From Parus major (lineage: Eukaryota; Chordata; Aves; Passeriformes; Paridae), in contig NC_031770.1 in NCBI RefSeq assembly GCF_001522545.3, positions 19,163,542-19,227,541 of the forward strand: a stretch of 64,000 nt of DNA, written 5' to 3'. Under the pieces are notes generated by a model. That model did no database searches, was not told where the DNA came from, and was given only the letters and a program-made list of their open reading frames with translations. Position numbers and translations under genes: made by a program. Shown here in pieces: positions 41,161 to 52,200 of this stretch; positions within the stretch are counted from its first letter, which is position 1, and each line of letters begins with the position of its first letter.

Positions 41161-42280
41161 AGAACAAATAATATAGTTTATCATGGTGGAATATCCTTTT
41201 AACCTGAGCTTGTAAAGGGCATGTTGAAACCAGCTCTTCATTGCATTAAATGAATAAACACTGAAGTGTATTCTAAAGTGAATATCATATCGTGATTTAA
41301 AATGGGAAAATGAGTCCAGAATTGATTAAAAACATAAATTTTGAAGAAAGAAGCATTAGAAACTTACATCAAACCATTAAGACAACAAGCAGTCTGTACT
41401 ACTTTCCATGTCTCATTCATTCTAACATAACTGCACAAAGCTTTTACTATGGTTTTTCCAATTAAAGAAAGGTAGGTTACTCTAAAATATATTTTTCTGC
41501 ACTGTGTTTTGAGAATAATGTACTTTTGCTCTCTGGAGAGAGCATCAAAACAAACAAAAAAGAAAAACCTTTCTTTCAACTTGGGTTCATACCTGGCATA
41601 ATATCTTGGAACACCTATGAGTGTTATTAGCATTTAAATTATGAAACTATACAATCACAATGAGTCAGTGTAGCAAAATCTCTAATTCAGACATCATTTC
41701 AAGATGCAGCAGTCTGTAGTCTTCAGTGAGTGAACCTGTTGCAAGAAAGTCATCAAAATATGTGCCTCTGATCTTAGACCTCAATTTTGCAAACTCACCA
41801 GCAATGTACATTTAAAGATGAGATTTTAAAAGTCTGTTCTTCTGAGAAAATGGGCAACACCATTTTTCCTAGAACATTATCTGAATGGTGTGTATTTAAA
41901 TATGTATTATAATCATTATGGGCCAGATCCTTACCTGATGCCAATTGGACCAGATCCATGGATATATCTCAATTATGGTAGGTCTGAGGACCAACTCTCA
42001 AACCTGCAGTTTTCAACAGTTGTATGGCCCATGTAATTCTCAGAGGATTGTGTGAAAAGCTTTTGGTTACCTTAATTTCAACTCTATTTAACAAGCACAA
42101 ACAAGGTCTCAGTGAGTATTATCAAATAATAAGTAGCTTGCTTTTGCAGACAAGTTTCATAAAGAATTTCAAGTGACTTCAAAATATAGCCTTTTTAATT
42201 TAATATTGTGGCAAATTGAATTGAGTTGAAATACATTATGTTTGACATACATATAAAAAAATCCACTTAATTCCAAGAAT

Positions 42281-42308
42281 ACTGAACAGTACTGAACAAT
42301 ACTGAATC
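42281..42308 (+). repeat. 10-bp tandem repeat, about 2.7 units
   Basis: The unit actgaaca(g/a)t appears twice in full and is followed by a partial copy, actgaatc. Confidence 0.85.
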
Positions 42309-43612
42309 AAAACTGATATGAAAAGGCAAGGCCATGGATTTCCCAGTTTAGTGTATGTATTTTGAATTCCAACAAACAAAATCGTATCCAAATAGTCAAC
42401 ACCTAAAGGAATATAAACAAATTATGTTTAACTTCAGTATCTTCTGTTTCTAGATTAATTGAGGGTTTTTTTTGCAATTTAAAGCTGTGTCACAAATTAC
42501 TGTAATGTACACTAAGCATGTATTGAAGGAATTGGGAAAGATACTCTATTTCTAAAGAGTTTCTGATTAAATAATGGGCCTTAAAATGTTTAAACAATGT
42601 GTACAAGAGGAATTATTTACAAAGCTTAAACATACATACTCTCACAGAAATACTGGTTAAAGTTAACTCTTACTAAAAAAGCAAGATTTTCTTTTATACC
42701 ACTAAGATGCAAGTTACATTATTAAATGAGGAAGGTAGGCAAAGCAAGGCATTTATCATCCAACAGACAAATGACAGAGGATTCCTAGTTAGACAGTATA
42801 ATAAGTGCCATCTAATTTTCTCTTTTGAATCAATTTATTCTTCAAAGCCTTGGATCATCATCAAGGGACTGCATTTTCCCACTGAGAAATTACAGAACTG
42901 AAAATCAGGTTTTATAAAATATTCAACTAGTTGCCCACAAACCCTTAAAAATAACCACTAGAATGGATTTTTTTAGACTAGTGGTGACAGTATCTCTTCT
43001 AATGCAAATAATTGAATGGTTTGACTCTTCTCAGACACTACTTTGTAGCATTACTTCAAAATCAGACCCTGTGATTCATCAGTAACCACCAGAAAGTTTT
43101 TTCACCCTTCCACTTATCCACAGATTCTTTTCTGCATTTAGTTGAATATTAGCCAAGGGTAAATTTTGCATGGTTTAATTTGATTCACAGTGTTTACCAT
43201 CTTTCTACAACCAAGAAAATAATTTGAAAGCTCAATGATTGTTAATAATAATTAATAATTGTATATCAAGCATAGCATTTTTCAAAAGCAACCCAACAGT
43301 GGTGACCTTAAGGATTTTCTCAAAGAAAACAATCTACAGCTCAAAAACCTTTCCAGTGGAAGCACTGAAAGTGATCTTTATAAAAAAATGTAATTCTGTA
43401 AATATGACACAGTCATAAGGAACCTGGAAAGGTCATTATGTAAACTGTCAGAAGTTGGAATTGTCATTTTCTTTCCTGGAAAATGAAATGGGTTCATCTT
43501 AAAATATGAGATATTTCATTCTAGTCCTCTGAATTTGAGGTGTTCCATTTTTGGACATGGCACACTCCTGCTTTTCTTAATACCTGTCTCAACAGAACGT
43601 CATGACATTTAC

Positions 43613-43650
43613 CAAAAAAAAAAACCAAAAACAAAACAAACAAACAAAAA
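43613..43650 (+). repeat. A-rich (CAAA)n stretch
   Basis: A run of A is followed by caaaacaaacaaacaaaaa. It could be the decayed A-tail of a retroposed copy, but no body is recognised upstream. Confidence 0.8.
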
Positions 43651-44829
43651 TAGATTAGAAGTTGCCAAAGTGACTTTAAGATACTTTTTGTTACCCAGTT
43701 TCAGAGACCACCTGCTGATTAAATTGTTCTGTGATATTAAATTGGGCAACACTGCTCTTTTTCTGTACTACCTAATCAGGTAGGCAAACACCTGAGCTCC
43801 AAGGAGCTCACAGCATTGAAGAGTAACGCTGTTCAGGGAATCAACCTATGTGAAGGCAGGGAATCATTCAGGCTGATTTTCATGTGATGATACAGGACCA
43901 TTCTGACTCCAAGTGGTTCTTCTGAGAGCAGAAAATAAATGCTGCAGGTTAGAAAATATATGTTACAGGGTACAGACAGACTTTTCATGAATAATATAGT
44001 AGATATTGTTGTAGGACTAGATCCTTGGATTTAAATGATTTGGTTTGGTGCAGGACTCAGGATAGAAAAGGAAGTGAGAGAAAGTAGTGGCTTTTTGGAA
44101 GCAGATAGTTGATAACTCAATCTAAGGGTTCAGTTGGAGCATCTGAATAGATACAACAAGTCATGCTAGCAGTAATAACCATGCAGGAGCCATGTCATGG
44201 GCTGGGGATTGCTGGAGTGCATCCCATTTTGGCAGGAAACCAATCCCTGACTTGGCTCATGAGGAAACCAAGACTGGAACAAGCAAATTCTTACAACCCA
44301 TCTAATAATTCCCTTATGGCTGCTACATTATGTAAGATCTGTATTGTCTAGGAAAACACACAGAGGTTGTATTGGGGAATTAGGAATCTGATATTCCAAA
44401 TATGTGCTAACACTTCTCATGTACATTAGTAACTTCTGTCACAAAGCACACTGGTAAATATGGGTTTTAAAGTTTTAAAAAGTATTAAAGCTGACAGTTC
44501 AGATTAGCCAGTATCACAACATCTTATCTTGGATAATCTTTTGTAATTAAAATGAAAACTAGCAAATTCCTTTGATAAAAATGAAATCACAGTCTGAGCG
44601 AGAAAGAATTTAAAACTTCACACAAATCATGCCTATGATCTCAAGTCAAATCATTGGAAGGCAAGAAAAATGGAGTTAAGGTGGAATTTAAGTAAATTTC
44701 AGTATAGTCAGGGATGGGAAAGCACAAATAGTGTATCAAAAATTCTGCCTCACAATGACATCATCCGCTAGACATGACTGTTTTATGTGTTGAGATAGAA
44801 CTAATTTTCAAACAGAAAAAAATCTCTTT

Positions 44830-44845
44830 CCCCCCCCCCCCCCCC
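44830..44845 (+). repeat. Poly-C tract (16 C)
   Basis: This is a 16-base C run, the longest single-base C or G run in the window. It is prone to slippage and to sequencing or assembly error. Confidence 0.9.
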
Positions 44846-45599
44846 AAGATTTTTTTCTGTTTTCTCTATTAACCCAGATTGAAAATCTGTCAGTTCTTGG
44901 ACAAAGAGCCAAATTTATGCCTACTGTAAAGCAGTGCAACTGTGCTTTTCATTGTACATATGTAACATTCTTTATATAAATTCTGGCTTGGAATATATAT
45001 TCATACTTGTTTTTGTCTGTTATATATGTCATGATTTAATTAAATACTTCTGAAACTTCATGCAATCACAGTTAAAGGTAATCACTGTTGAACAAAAGCA
45101 ACTGAAGCTGTTGATTGTGCCTTTATCTACACTGGCTGAATCTGAGCCTGTAATTCTCTGCCTCTGGTGACAAAGATGGAAGTGATATAATTTATATATG
45201 GAACAACTATTGCCTGCTACGCAGTACAGTGTGAAAATGCCGGCAGTGTTGACCAGAGTCCTGCTTCCACTGCTCCACCAAAAGAAGAAATGTGCTGGTG
45301 GTGAGTTATGAGGGCTATTTTTCCTAGCCCAGGCAAGGCCATAATAATCAGAATTATTTGAAGTTGATATTTGATTAACACTGGCAGTACTCTATAAGTG
45401 ATTTCCACTAGACAACATGTAATTATTTAATTATTTCCCATTATTAATGGAATGAAACAATTCAAAACAAACAGCTAGAATGACTGTTTTGCCAGAAGCT
45501 CATAAGCATCAATTCATACATGTAGAAATCTTACTAAAATTATATCAAGCTGGCCTGTTGAACTTGAAAGGCATATTTTATCCCAATCAATGCATGAAA

Positions 45600-45870
45600 G
45601 TAAAATTATCAATAGCTAAGGCATGTTTCTCTGCTGTACAGTTCAGCTGTAATGATCCTCACACACTGCACTTGCACATCAATTATGATAATCATAATCA
45701 CGGTCGTTAAGCTGAATGTTCATTATTATCAGGATGCTGGTGACAGCAGATTCAATCATCGGGTGCAATGGGCAGGCAGTCACAGTCCCACCCAAGTTTC
45801 TGCAGACAGCGTTGTGCCACATTAAATCTACGATGTGTTCCACATCCCACTCCATTCCAAAAGCTGTAGA
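45600..45870. promoter_or_regulatory. Candidate conserved non-coding element
   Basis: The block contains cagttcagctgtaatgatcc, atcaattatgataatcataa and gctggtgacagcagattc, with unusually many retained CpGs for this region (acggtcg, atcggg, agcgttg, tacgatg, gacgg). Retained CpG plus homeobox-type sites suggests constraint. Two ORFs of 76-80 codons overlap it without protein-like features. Confidence 0.33.
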
Positions 45871-46854
45871 CGGTAAAGGTCAACTTTATGTTCTGTGCAA
45901 TATGCTTAGGTTCTCTAAATTAATTCTTTGCAGTCCTGGGTATTTTTATGCTTTGTAGATAATAAAATCCTGTTTAGGGCCAAAATGCCTGTGCAAATAA
46001 TGAAACTGTGATTCAGTTGTACTGTAATTCACCTATAATAAGGCATCAGAGAGAAGAATTTATCAGAATGGAACGTCTTAAACTATCACATCCTGAATTT
46101 TACAAATAAGAAAACATTAAATGCTGTCATTAAAGTCAGTTTTCCAAAATGTATATGCAAACTAATTCAAATACCGATTAAAGACTGTAAGCTTTCATTT
46201 CTGCCTCAGCAAATATGAACATATGTGAGTGTTTTGACAGCTGAAAGACTATAAAGACTATGGTTAGCTGTTTGATCCCTCGACTGTCCATCTACATTGG
46301 AATCTATCACTGTAGATTAAATTCCTAGTGACTAGTACATTTTTTACATTGTAACTTCTCATATTAATTCTACCAAAGGCATTGAAAAGTATTTATATAG
46401 ATAATGTAAAACTTAAAATATATAAGTATTTTTATGTTTTATACTGATTTATTGAGTAAACTAACTAGATTCAGCTTCACTAAAGGCAGTGTTTCCATTC
46501 CTTGTTTATTTATAATGAAGAATTAGAACAGACCACTTCTTCCCTTAACTCAAACTTCTTTGAAATGTAAACGGAGTGAGATAAAATTTTCAGATTATAA
46601 CTAGACGAAAAAAAAGAACTACTAACTTTTCCTCACATAGATACGGTAGTAATTATGTTTAGAGGAAGTCTATGCTAATACCGCTTCATTTTCCAGAAGA
46701 TATGTAACAAGGTAATATTTTTCATTGTTGCTCATTTTGCTTCTAAAGTAATTATATAATTTACATACTAATCTTTTTGTGACTTGACTTGAATTAAATT
46801 GCATAGCAATAAACACATGAAAACCTCAGGAAAATACAACTAGAACATGCTCGT

Positions 46855-46868
46855 GCACACACACACAC
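46855..46868 (+). repeat. Short (CA)n run
   Basis: Seven CA units. Confidence 0.85.
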
Positions 46869-48071
46869 GAAGAAACTTTTTGTATTTAATATTAAAAAAG
46901 CCAGATAATAACAGCTAACATCAAATAATACCTCAGCAGTTCAGGTGGGTCACTGATCCTCTGACCACTGACTTCACTCCTTGGAAGAACTTACACAGTC
47001 TTACCAGCAACAATACAAGAAACTTGTTTAGCATAAGACTGTCAGAAGCTGAGTAGAGATCAGTTTTATCAGCTACTCAGCTTGTAATAGAGGTGGCATC
47101 CACAAAAATATAACCTTGTGGTAAACTCAAAGGAGGGTTGTGTTCAGCAGACAAACTATTAAGCAAAGATCCATTTTTTTCTAGTATTTTTTAAATGCCC
47201 TTTAGTCTTGTGATTCATTAGAACAGATAATTTTTTTCATAGCACAGATGTATTCAAAGTTTTCATACAGTTTAGAAATAAGAAAGTGACACAGAGTTCT
47301 ACCAAATTTAGCAGTTAGGAAAGTATGACCTCACATCTGCCTATAGGCCTTTTTCCATTAAATTGCCATGAGGAGCTTGAGGTTTTGTGGTTCTTTTTGA
47401 GTTTTTTCCTGATAATAATGACCCATTAAAGCAGTAGGTATGTCATAAATAGCCCTTTTCTCCTCTTATCTCTCTGCTAGGGTAAGTGGCTCCTAATGGA
47501 AGCTTCATATTGATTTAGAATTGGGGTTGGAAGGCTCTGTGTCATGTTGGGTTAATGTATACAGCTATTCACCTCCAGAGATTTAGGCTGATATCTATCC
47601 AAGATCACAAGTGAGGGGTTTTTTTTGCTAAGCCCATAGTTTATATATGTGTAATATGACATACATTATAAATATCTTTAGATTTTTGATATCATCATCT
47701 GAGCCTGAGCAAGAACTACTAAGAGCTGGAAAACCAAGTCTTTACAGGACAAGATGAGTGCCAGAAATAAGACAAAGATTTCTTTATTCATCATACTTAT
47801 GCTGTGGGTCTTCAGCCAGTCATAACTTCCACTCCTTGCTTTTGAAAGACAAATTCAGATCTTTTTCTTTGATTGTTGGTGTTACATTTGCAAGGAGATA
47901 TCATTAATGCATACTGAAATACCAAAATTTTATTCTTAGCTAATTTTTAAACCTTAAAGTTTTGTGGAAAAATCTTTTCAAAATGTTCCTTTTCAAACTA
48001 AAATTCCTTGGAACTTGCGTTATATTTACAAAGGTTAAACAGTTTTCAAGGAAATAATTTATCATATGTTA

Positions 48072-48505
48072 CAAAATCCCAGAATTCTTTAGGTAAGAAG
48101 AGTCCTCTTGAGATCATCCTCTACAGCCTCCCTACTCAGCTAGAGCAGGTTGCCTAGACTATGGATATACCCAAGGATAAAGATTCTACAACCTCTTTGG
48201 GCAACCTGGGCCAGTGCTCTGTCATCCTCACACAAAAGAAGTAGAAAAAAAAGTGTTGTCTTTTTTTTAGATGGAATTTCATGCACTCCACTTGTGTTCA
48301 TTGACTCTCGCCCTGTCACTGGATACTACGGAGTCTGAGAAAGGTTTGGGGTCCTGTTCTTTCTTCAGTCTTATCAGGTGTTTATGCACTTTAATAGGCT
48401 CTCCCCTGTGCCTTCTCTTCTCCAGAATGAAGTGTTCCAGCTGTCTCAGCCTTTACTCCTACAAAAGATGCTTCAGTCCCCTAACTATATTGTAGAGAGT
48501 GCAGC
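48072..48505 (-). mobile_element. CR1 LINE 3' fragment, antisense
   Basis: The plus strand shows ttgagatcatcctctacagc, then gagcaggttgcctagac and caacctctttgggcaacctg. It continues with ccagtgctctgtcatcctca, ccctgtcactggatactacg and gccttctcttctccagaatg, and ends near cagtcccctaactatattgt. This order is the reverse complement of a CR1 3' region. It is diverged by many small changes and has lost its reading frame; short ORFs within it (48150-48495) are chance. It sits about 640 bp downstream of exon E. Confidence 0.9.
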
Positions 48506-49139
48506 ACAGAGCCAAAGTCCATTATCCTTTTTGTACTCAGAAATTTTAAAGTGATTAAGATACCTAATACAAATAGAAGTAATGCAAACCCTACACAAAC
48601 TCATGTTGTGAGAAAAATTACCTCTTGCAGCACTACAAAACAAGACACATATGAGATGCTCCTGACAAAGCAGGCAATTATGTCTTCTTAAAATAAAAAA
48701 CAGCTATTCAGTAGTTTTAAGATTTTTCTAAATAGTGTAAGCAGTAAAATATTGTGTTGTTTTAATCAGGTTTTGCTATAATTTCCTGAAGGCTTATCCT
48801 AATGTGTAAGAGTAAATATACAAACTCTCTTAAATCAGAAAAGGCAAAACAAAAAGAATGAAACTTAGCAAAATGTATGTAATGGGAGCTTTACTTAATC
48901 AGGATCTTAAAGCCTGATCTTGTAGGACCAACAGGTTTCCTCAATTGAACCTGGCTGAATTTACCAGAGAGTCAAGGAAATCTCACATCTCATCACAGCT
49001 CTAACTACGTGATTTTATAACATGCCAGAAAGAATCCCATTGGACTGCATGATCTCTGGATCATACTGAAATTCACTTAGTTCTAATAAGATAGCAATCT
49101 AAAAAAGTAAATAAATCCTTGATTTTTGCAGTGACTTAC
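48506..49139. other. AT-rich intron or intergenic DNA downstream of exon E
   Basis: I see no recognised element. A minus-strand acceptor-like tcttgttttgtag near 48634 would give a phase-0 terminal peptide of only four residues (CCKR, then stop), which is too little to call. Confidence 0.4.
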
Positions 49140-49278
49140 CTTGTCTGCTATCCACTTCTTAGGATATACTTCTCTGAAATATTTAGTTCCATAGGCTTCT
49201 TGTCCATATTTGCCTGACTTACAAAGTGATGGCTCATACTTCTCATCATTTTTATGATATGATGAAAATGGCAGAAAT
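49140..49278 (-). CDS. Internal coding exon E of the same gene (most downstream supported exon)
   Basis: This 139-bp exon has acceptor ttcttgaatttcag and a consensus donor GACAAG|gtaagt. Its first base completes the GA| left by exon D as GAA (Glu). It then encodes 46 residues, FLPFSSYHKNDEKYEPSLCK, SGKYGQEAYGTKYFREVYPK and KWIADK, ending in phase 0. The peptide is tyrosine- and lysine-rich with spaced aromatic residues (Y-E-P, Y-G-Q, Y-G-T, Y-F), a composition common in proteins that line ciliary doublet microtubules. The consensus donor says at least one more coding exon follows at lower coordinates, and I could not place it with confidence. The 8-kb intron before it (49279-57319) is the longest in the model. 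Confidence 0.85.
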
Positions 49279-52200
49279 CTGAAATTCAAGAATATTTTAA
49301 AATCAGTTATGCTCTTCTCTAGGTGCCACATGATTGATGTAAATCAATGCTGCAGGAGATGTCACAGACACATGTTCCTGATATTTTTCAGCATCTTATT
49401 AATGTTCCCTCTTAGTATTGTGAGAGAATTACTGTAATTTCTCCTGCAGCTTCTTTCAGATTAAATTTGGAGCAAAGAGATAGTGAGTTTCAGCAGGATA
49501 AATCACCTCTGGAGATTGACATCCTTTGGTATAACCAAAGCTAAATAAACTAAAGTCTCATTTAACAGAGCAGAAACTTGCACATGCTTGTAAACCAAAA
49601 AACTAAGAAATTGTTTCTTCAGAATTCACAGACTGTACTTCACTCTTAAGTTATAATTAAATCCTAAATAGTGATCTTTTTGAGATAGGTTCTTTCATTT
49701 TTGGTCATAATGATGATGGACTTGCTGCTTACATAGTGCCAACGAGCAGTGAACCTGCTGGAAGGGGTTTTCAGATGGATGTCCCTAACTGTCATGGACA
49801 ACCACAGGGTTTTTGGGTAAGTTCCACAGCAAACTGTAGGAAGGAAGGTGAAAAACATCTTGTATATACAAGATTGGCAAGACACCCTAGAAACACATCT
49901 TAGTTCCTTCTATTTCAGTTTCCAGGAGAGTCATGAGAGCAAACAAGTACATTTTACTACAAAGTAAAACATGGGCAATTTAATTTATCATTGCTGGTAT
50001 TCTGAAAAAATCAACATGTGTTCTTAATTCTAGAAGTGAAGGAAAAAATGTATGTCAGTAAAATTAGAAAGATATGCTTCAGAAGTTTAAAACAACACTT
50101 TTAAATGCCATGACAAGAAGTGTAGTTAATTAGAACCCTTCCTTAGCTGAAAGCTTTTCAGAATCCCGAGTCACTATAAGAGTTAGGCAAACAAAATTTT
50201 GATTAAAATAAGGAATAAATACCCTTTGTCTCTCAGCTGATACAGATGCATACAATTATTTGACTAACTGATTTATCAGAAACTGTTTGAGTGGTTTTAA
50301 AAATTATTTTCTTTTCACCTCATAAAAAGAAATGGTTTTAGAATCTTTCCAGCTATATCAACTTCTATCACATGCCACAAACAAATGTCATATAAAATTA
50401 GTGAAAGGAAAACCCTGAGTTAGCAGACTTTTAAATAATAAAAAGCTATAGAAGCATGTGTATACCCATGGGAAAGGACACCCTCACACAAGACAGATTA
50501 GGGTACTTGTAATGCTAATTTGCACATGGGATGGACATCACACACACACAAAAATTAATGTGGCCCCAGTGTCCCAGAAAATACATCGAAGGTGCTGTGA
50601 GCTGGCTGCTCCACTTGCAGTTTTTATCACCTCTGAATTGCATTTTAATAGTACATTTTTCTTTTGTTCAGACATTAAAGAAAATTGGCTTTCTCAGGGG
50701 ATTGAATAGCTGAGAAGACAAGGCTTGCAGTTTTGGGATTTGCCCATATATGCACAGAATTTAGTTGAGACATAGCATTTATAATTTAACATGAATACCA
50801 TGTCTGTAAAATTTATACACAAAATTATTTAAAAAATCTTGAGGAAAGAAGAAATAAATTATTACAGTTTTCCTTAAGAAATTTCTATATAGAGGTTTTG
50901 ATTTTACTGTGGGTCGGTTAATCTTTGTCTTTTTGGCAAGCAAATTCTCAGAGTAAGTTAGGTTCTACTATGATTCCAAAAAACCCTCCAGAATTAACAC
51001 TTTGAGACACAGCTAGCAGTATGTTCTTTTAAATGAAAGAACAAAAATGTAATAAGGTGTAATGGCAGCTTTTTCTTCCCTTTATACTTCTGCTCTCAGA
51101 GTCAGAGCATATCCTTAAAGTGATGATGCTGTAGCTACAAGAAAGGATAACATGCTTGCAAATTCAGTGTCTGCTTAAAGTAAGTGAGAATTTTTATTAT
51201 GTGAATAAGTAATTAAAAAAATTACAACAATTTTTTGTGTTAAATAGGGTAACCAAATTAATGGGAGTAATACAAAAGTCATTACACGCCCCCAACCAAT
51301 AATAATAGCAAGAAGTAATAGCACTGCAAAACACTACAGTAATGGTTTTATGTTCTGTAGCTCTTTGTATACACCTGACACAGCTTTTCCCAAAATTAAT
51401 AACAGTATGTGCTCTGCAAGTGATAGAAGAGAGTGATGGAAGAAGAAAGTTAAATTCAGGCAATGGCAGGATACCATTATCAACTGTACAAGTTCAGATT
51501 TCAATAGTTTTGATTTCAAAACATTCACTCATTATTCCTACATCTAGTTTTCAGCTTTTCCTTGTGATTTAAGTGTAAATTCAGAAATTCTTAAAGGTTT
51601 TCAGTAAACATGACAGAGGCAGAAATATCAATCATAGAAGGATTAAATTCTGTATTGATGTTTTATTGTGCTGTAGGACAAAGTCAGTATAAGCTGAGAC
51701 TACCCAAAATATTATTTAATGGAGGGTGAACTTTCCCAAAATAGATATATTGAAAAGTTTAAAAATATTTAATCTCAGCCTGAATGAGAGAGATGCCAAA
51801 GAATACATTCAAAATGGGGAAAGGGTTGGAACCAAAAATGGGAAACCACAAGTGGCAGTATTACTCATACATAACCTGAGAAGGACCAAGACCAAGGCTG
51901 GCTGTGTCACTGGGGATGAAGGCCAGCTGCACTGCTGCCAGGACCCCTCTATATTGAGCCTAATTAGCCTAAAAATACCTAGAAGCCTTTGCTTAGTAGC
52001 CAGACCAGGACCTGATAGCTGCTAGAGGTATTTAAATTTTAAAGACACCATAGATACTTGTTGCTAACAAAAATAAACATTGTTTTATCTGTCATCCTTT
52101 GCTGGACCTTCCATCTACTATTAATTTCACCTTTCTAATCCTTTTGTCCCTCACACATTTACACTCCCCCTCCATGATTTTTGTTCCTGCATTCCTTACC

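Larger units (their letters stand above)
38799..48071. other. Intergenic, or the 3' intron of the minus-strand gene, with conserved-element-like blocks
   Basis: This stretch must contain the missing 3' exon(s) of the gene unless they lie further left. Candidate blocks of non-coding conservation are 40190-40600 and 45600-45870. Candidate terminal exons on the minus strand are 41482-41532 and about 45220-45290, both weak. Confidence 0.4.

Noticed and set aside
48150..48495. Two plus-strand ORFs of 62 and 74 codons
   Set aside because: They lie wholly inside an antisense CR1 fragment, so they are repeat-derived.
51726..52025. Plus-strand ORF of 99 codons
   Set aside because: No recognisable motif, no splice context, and AT-rich surroundings; treated as chance.
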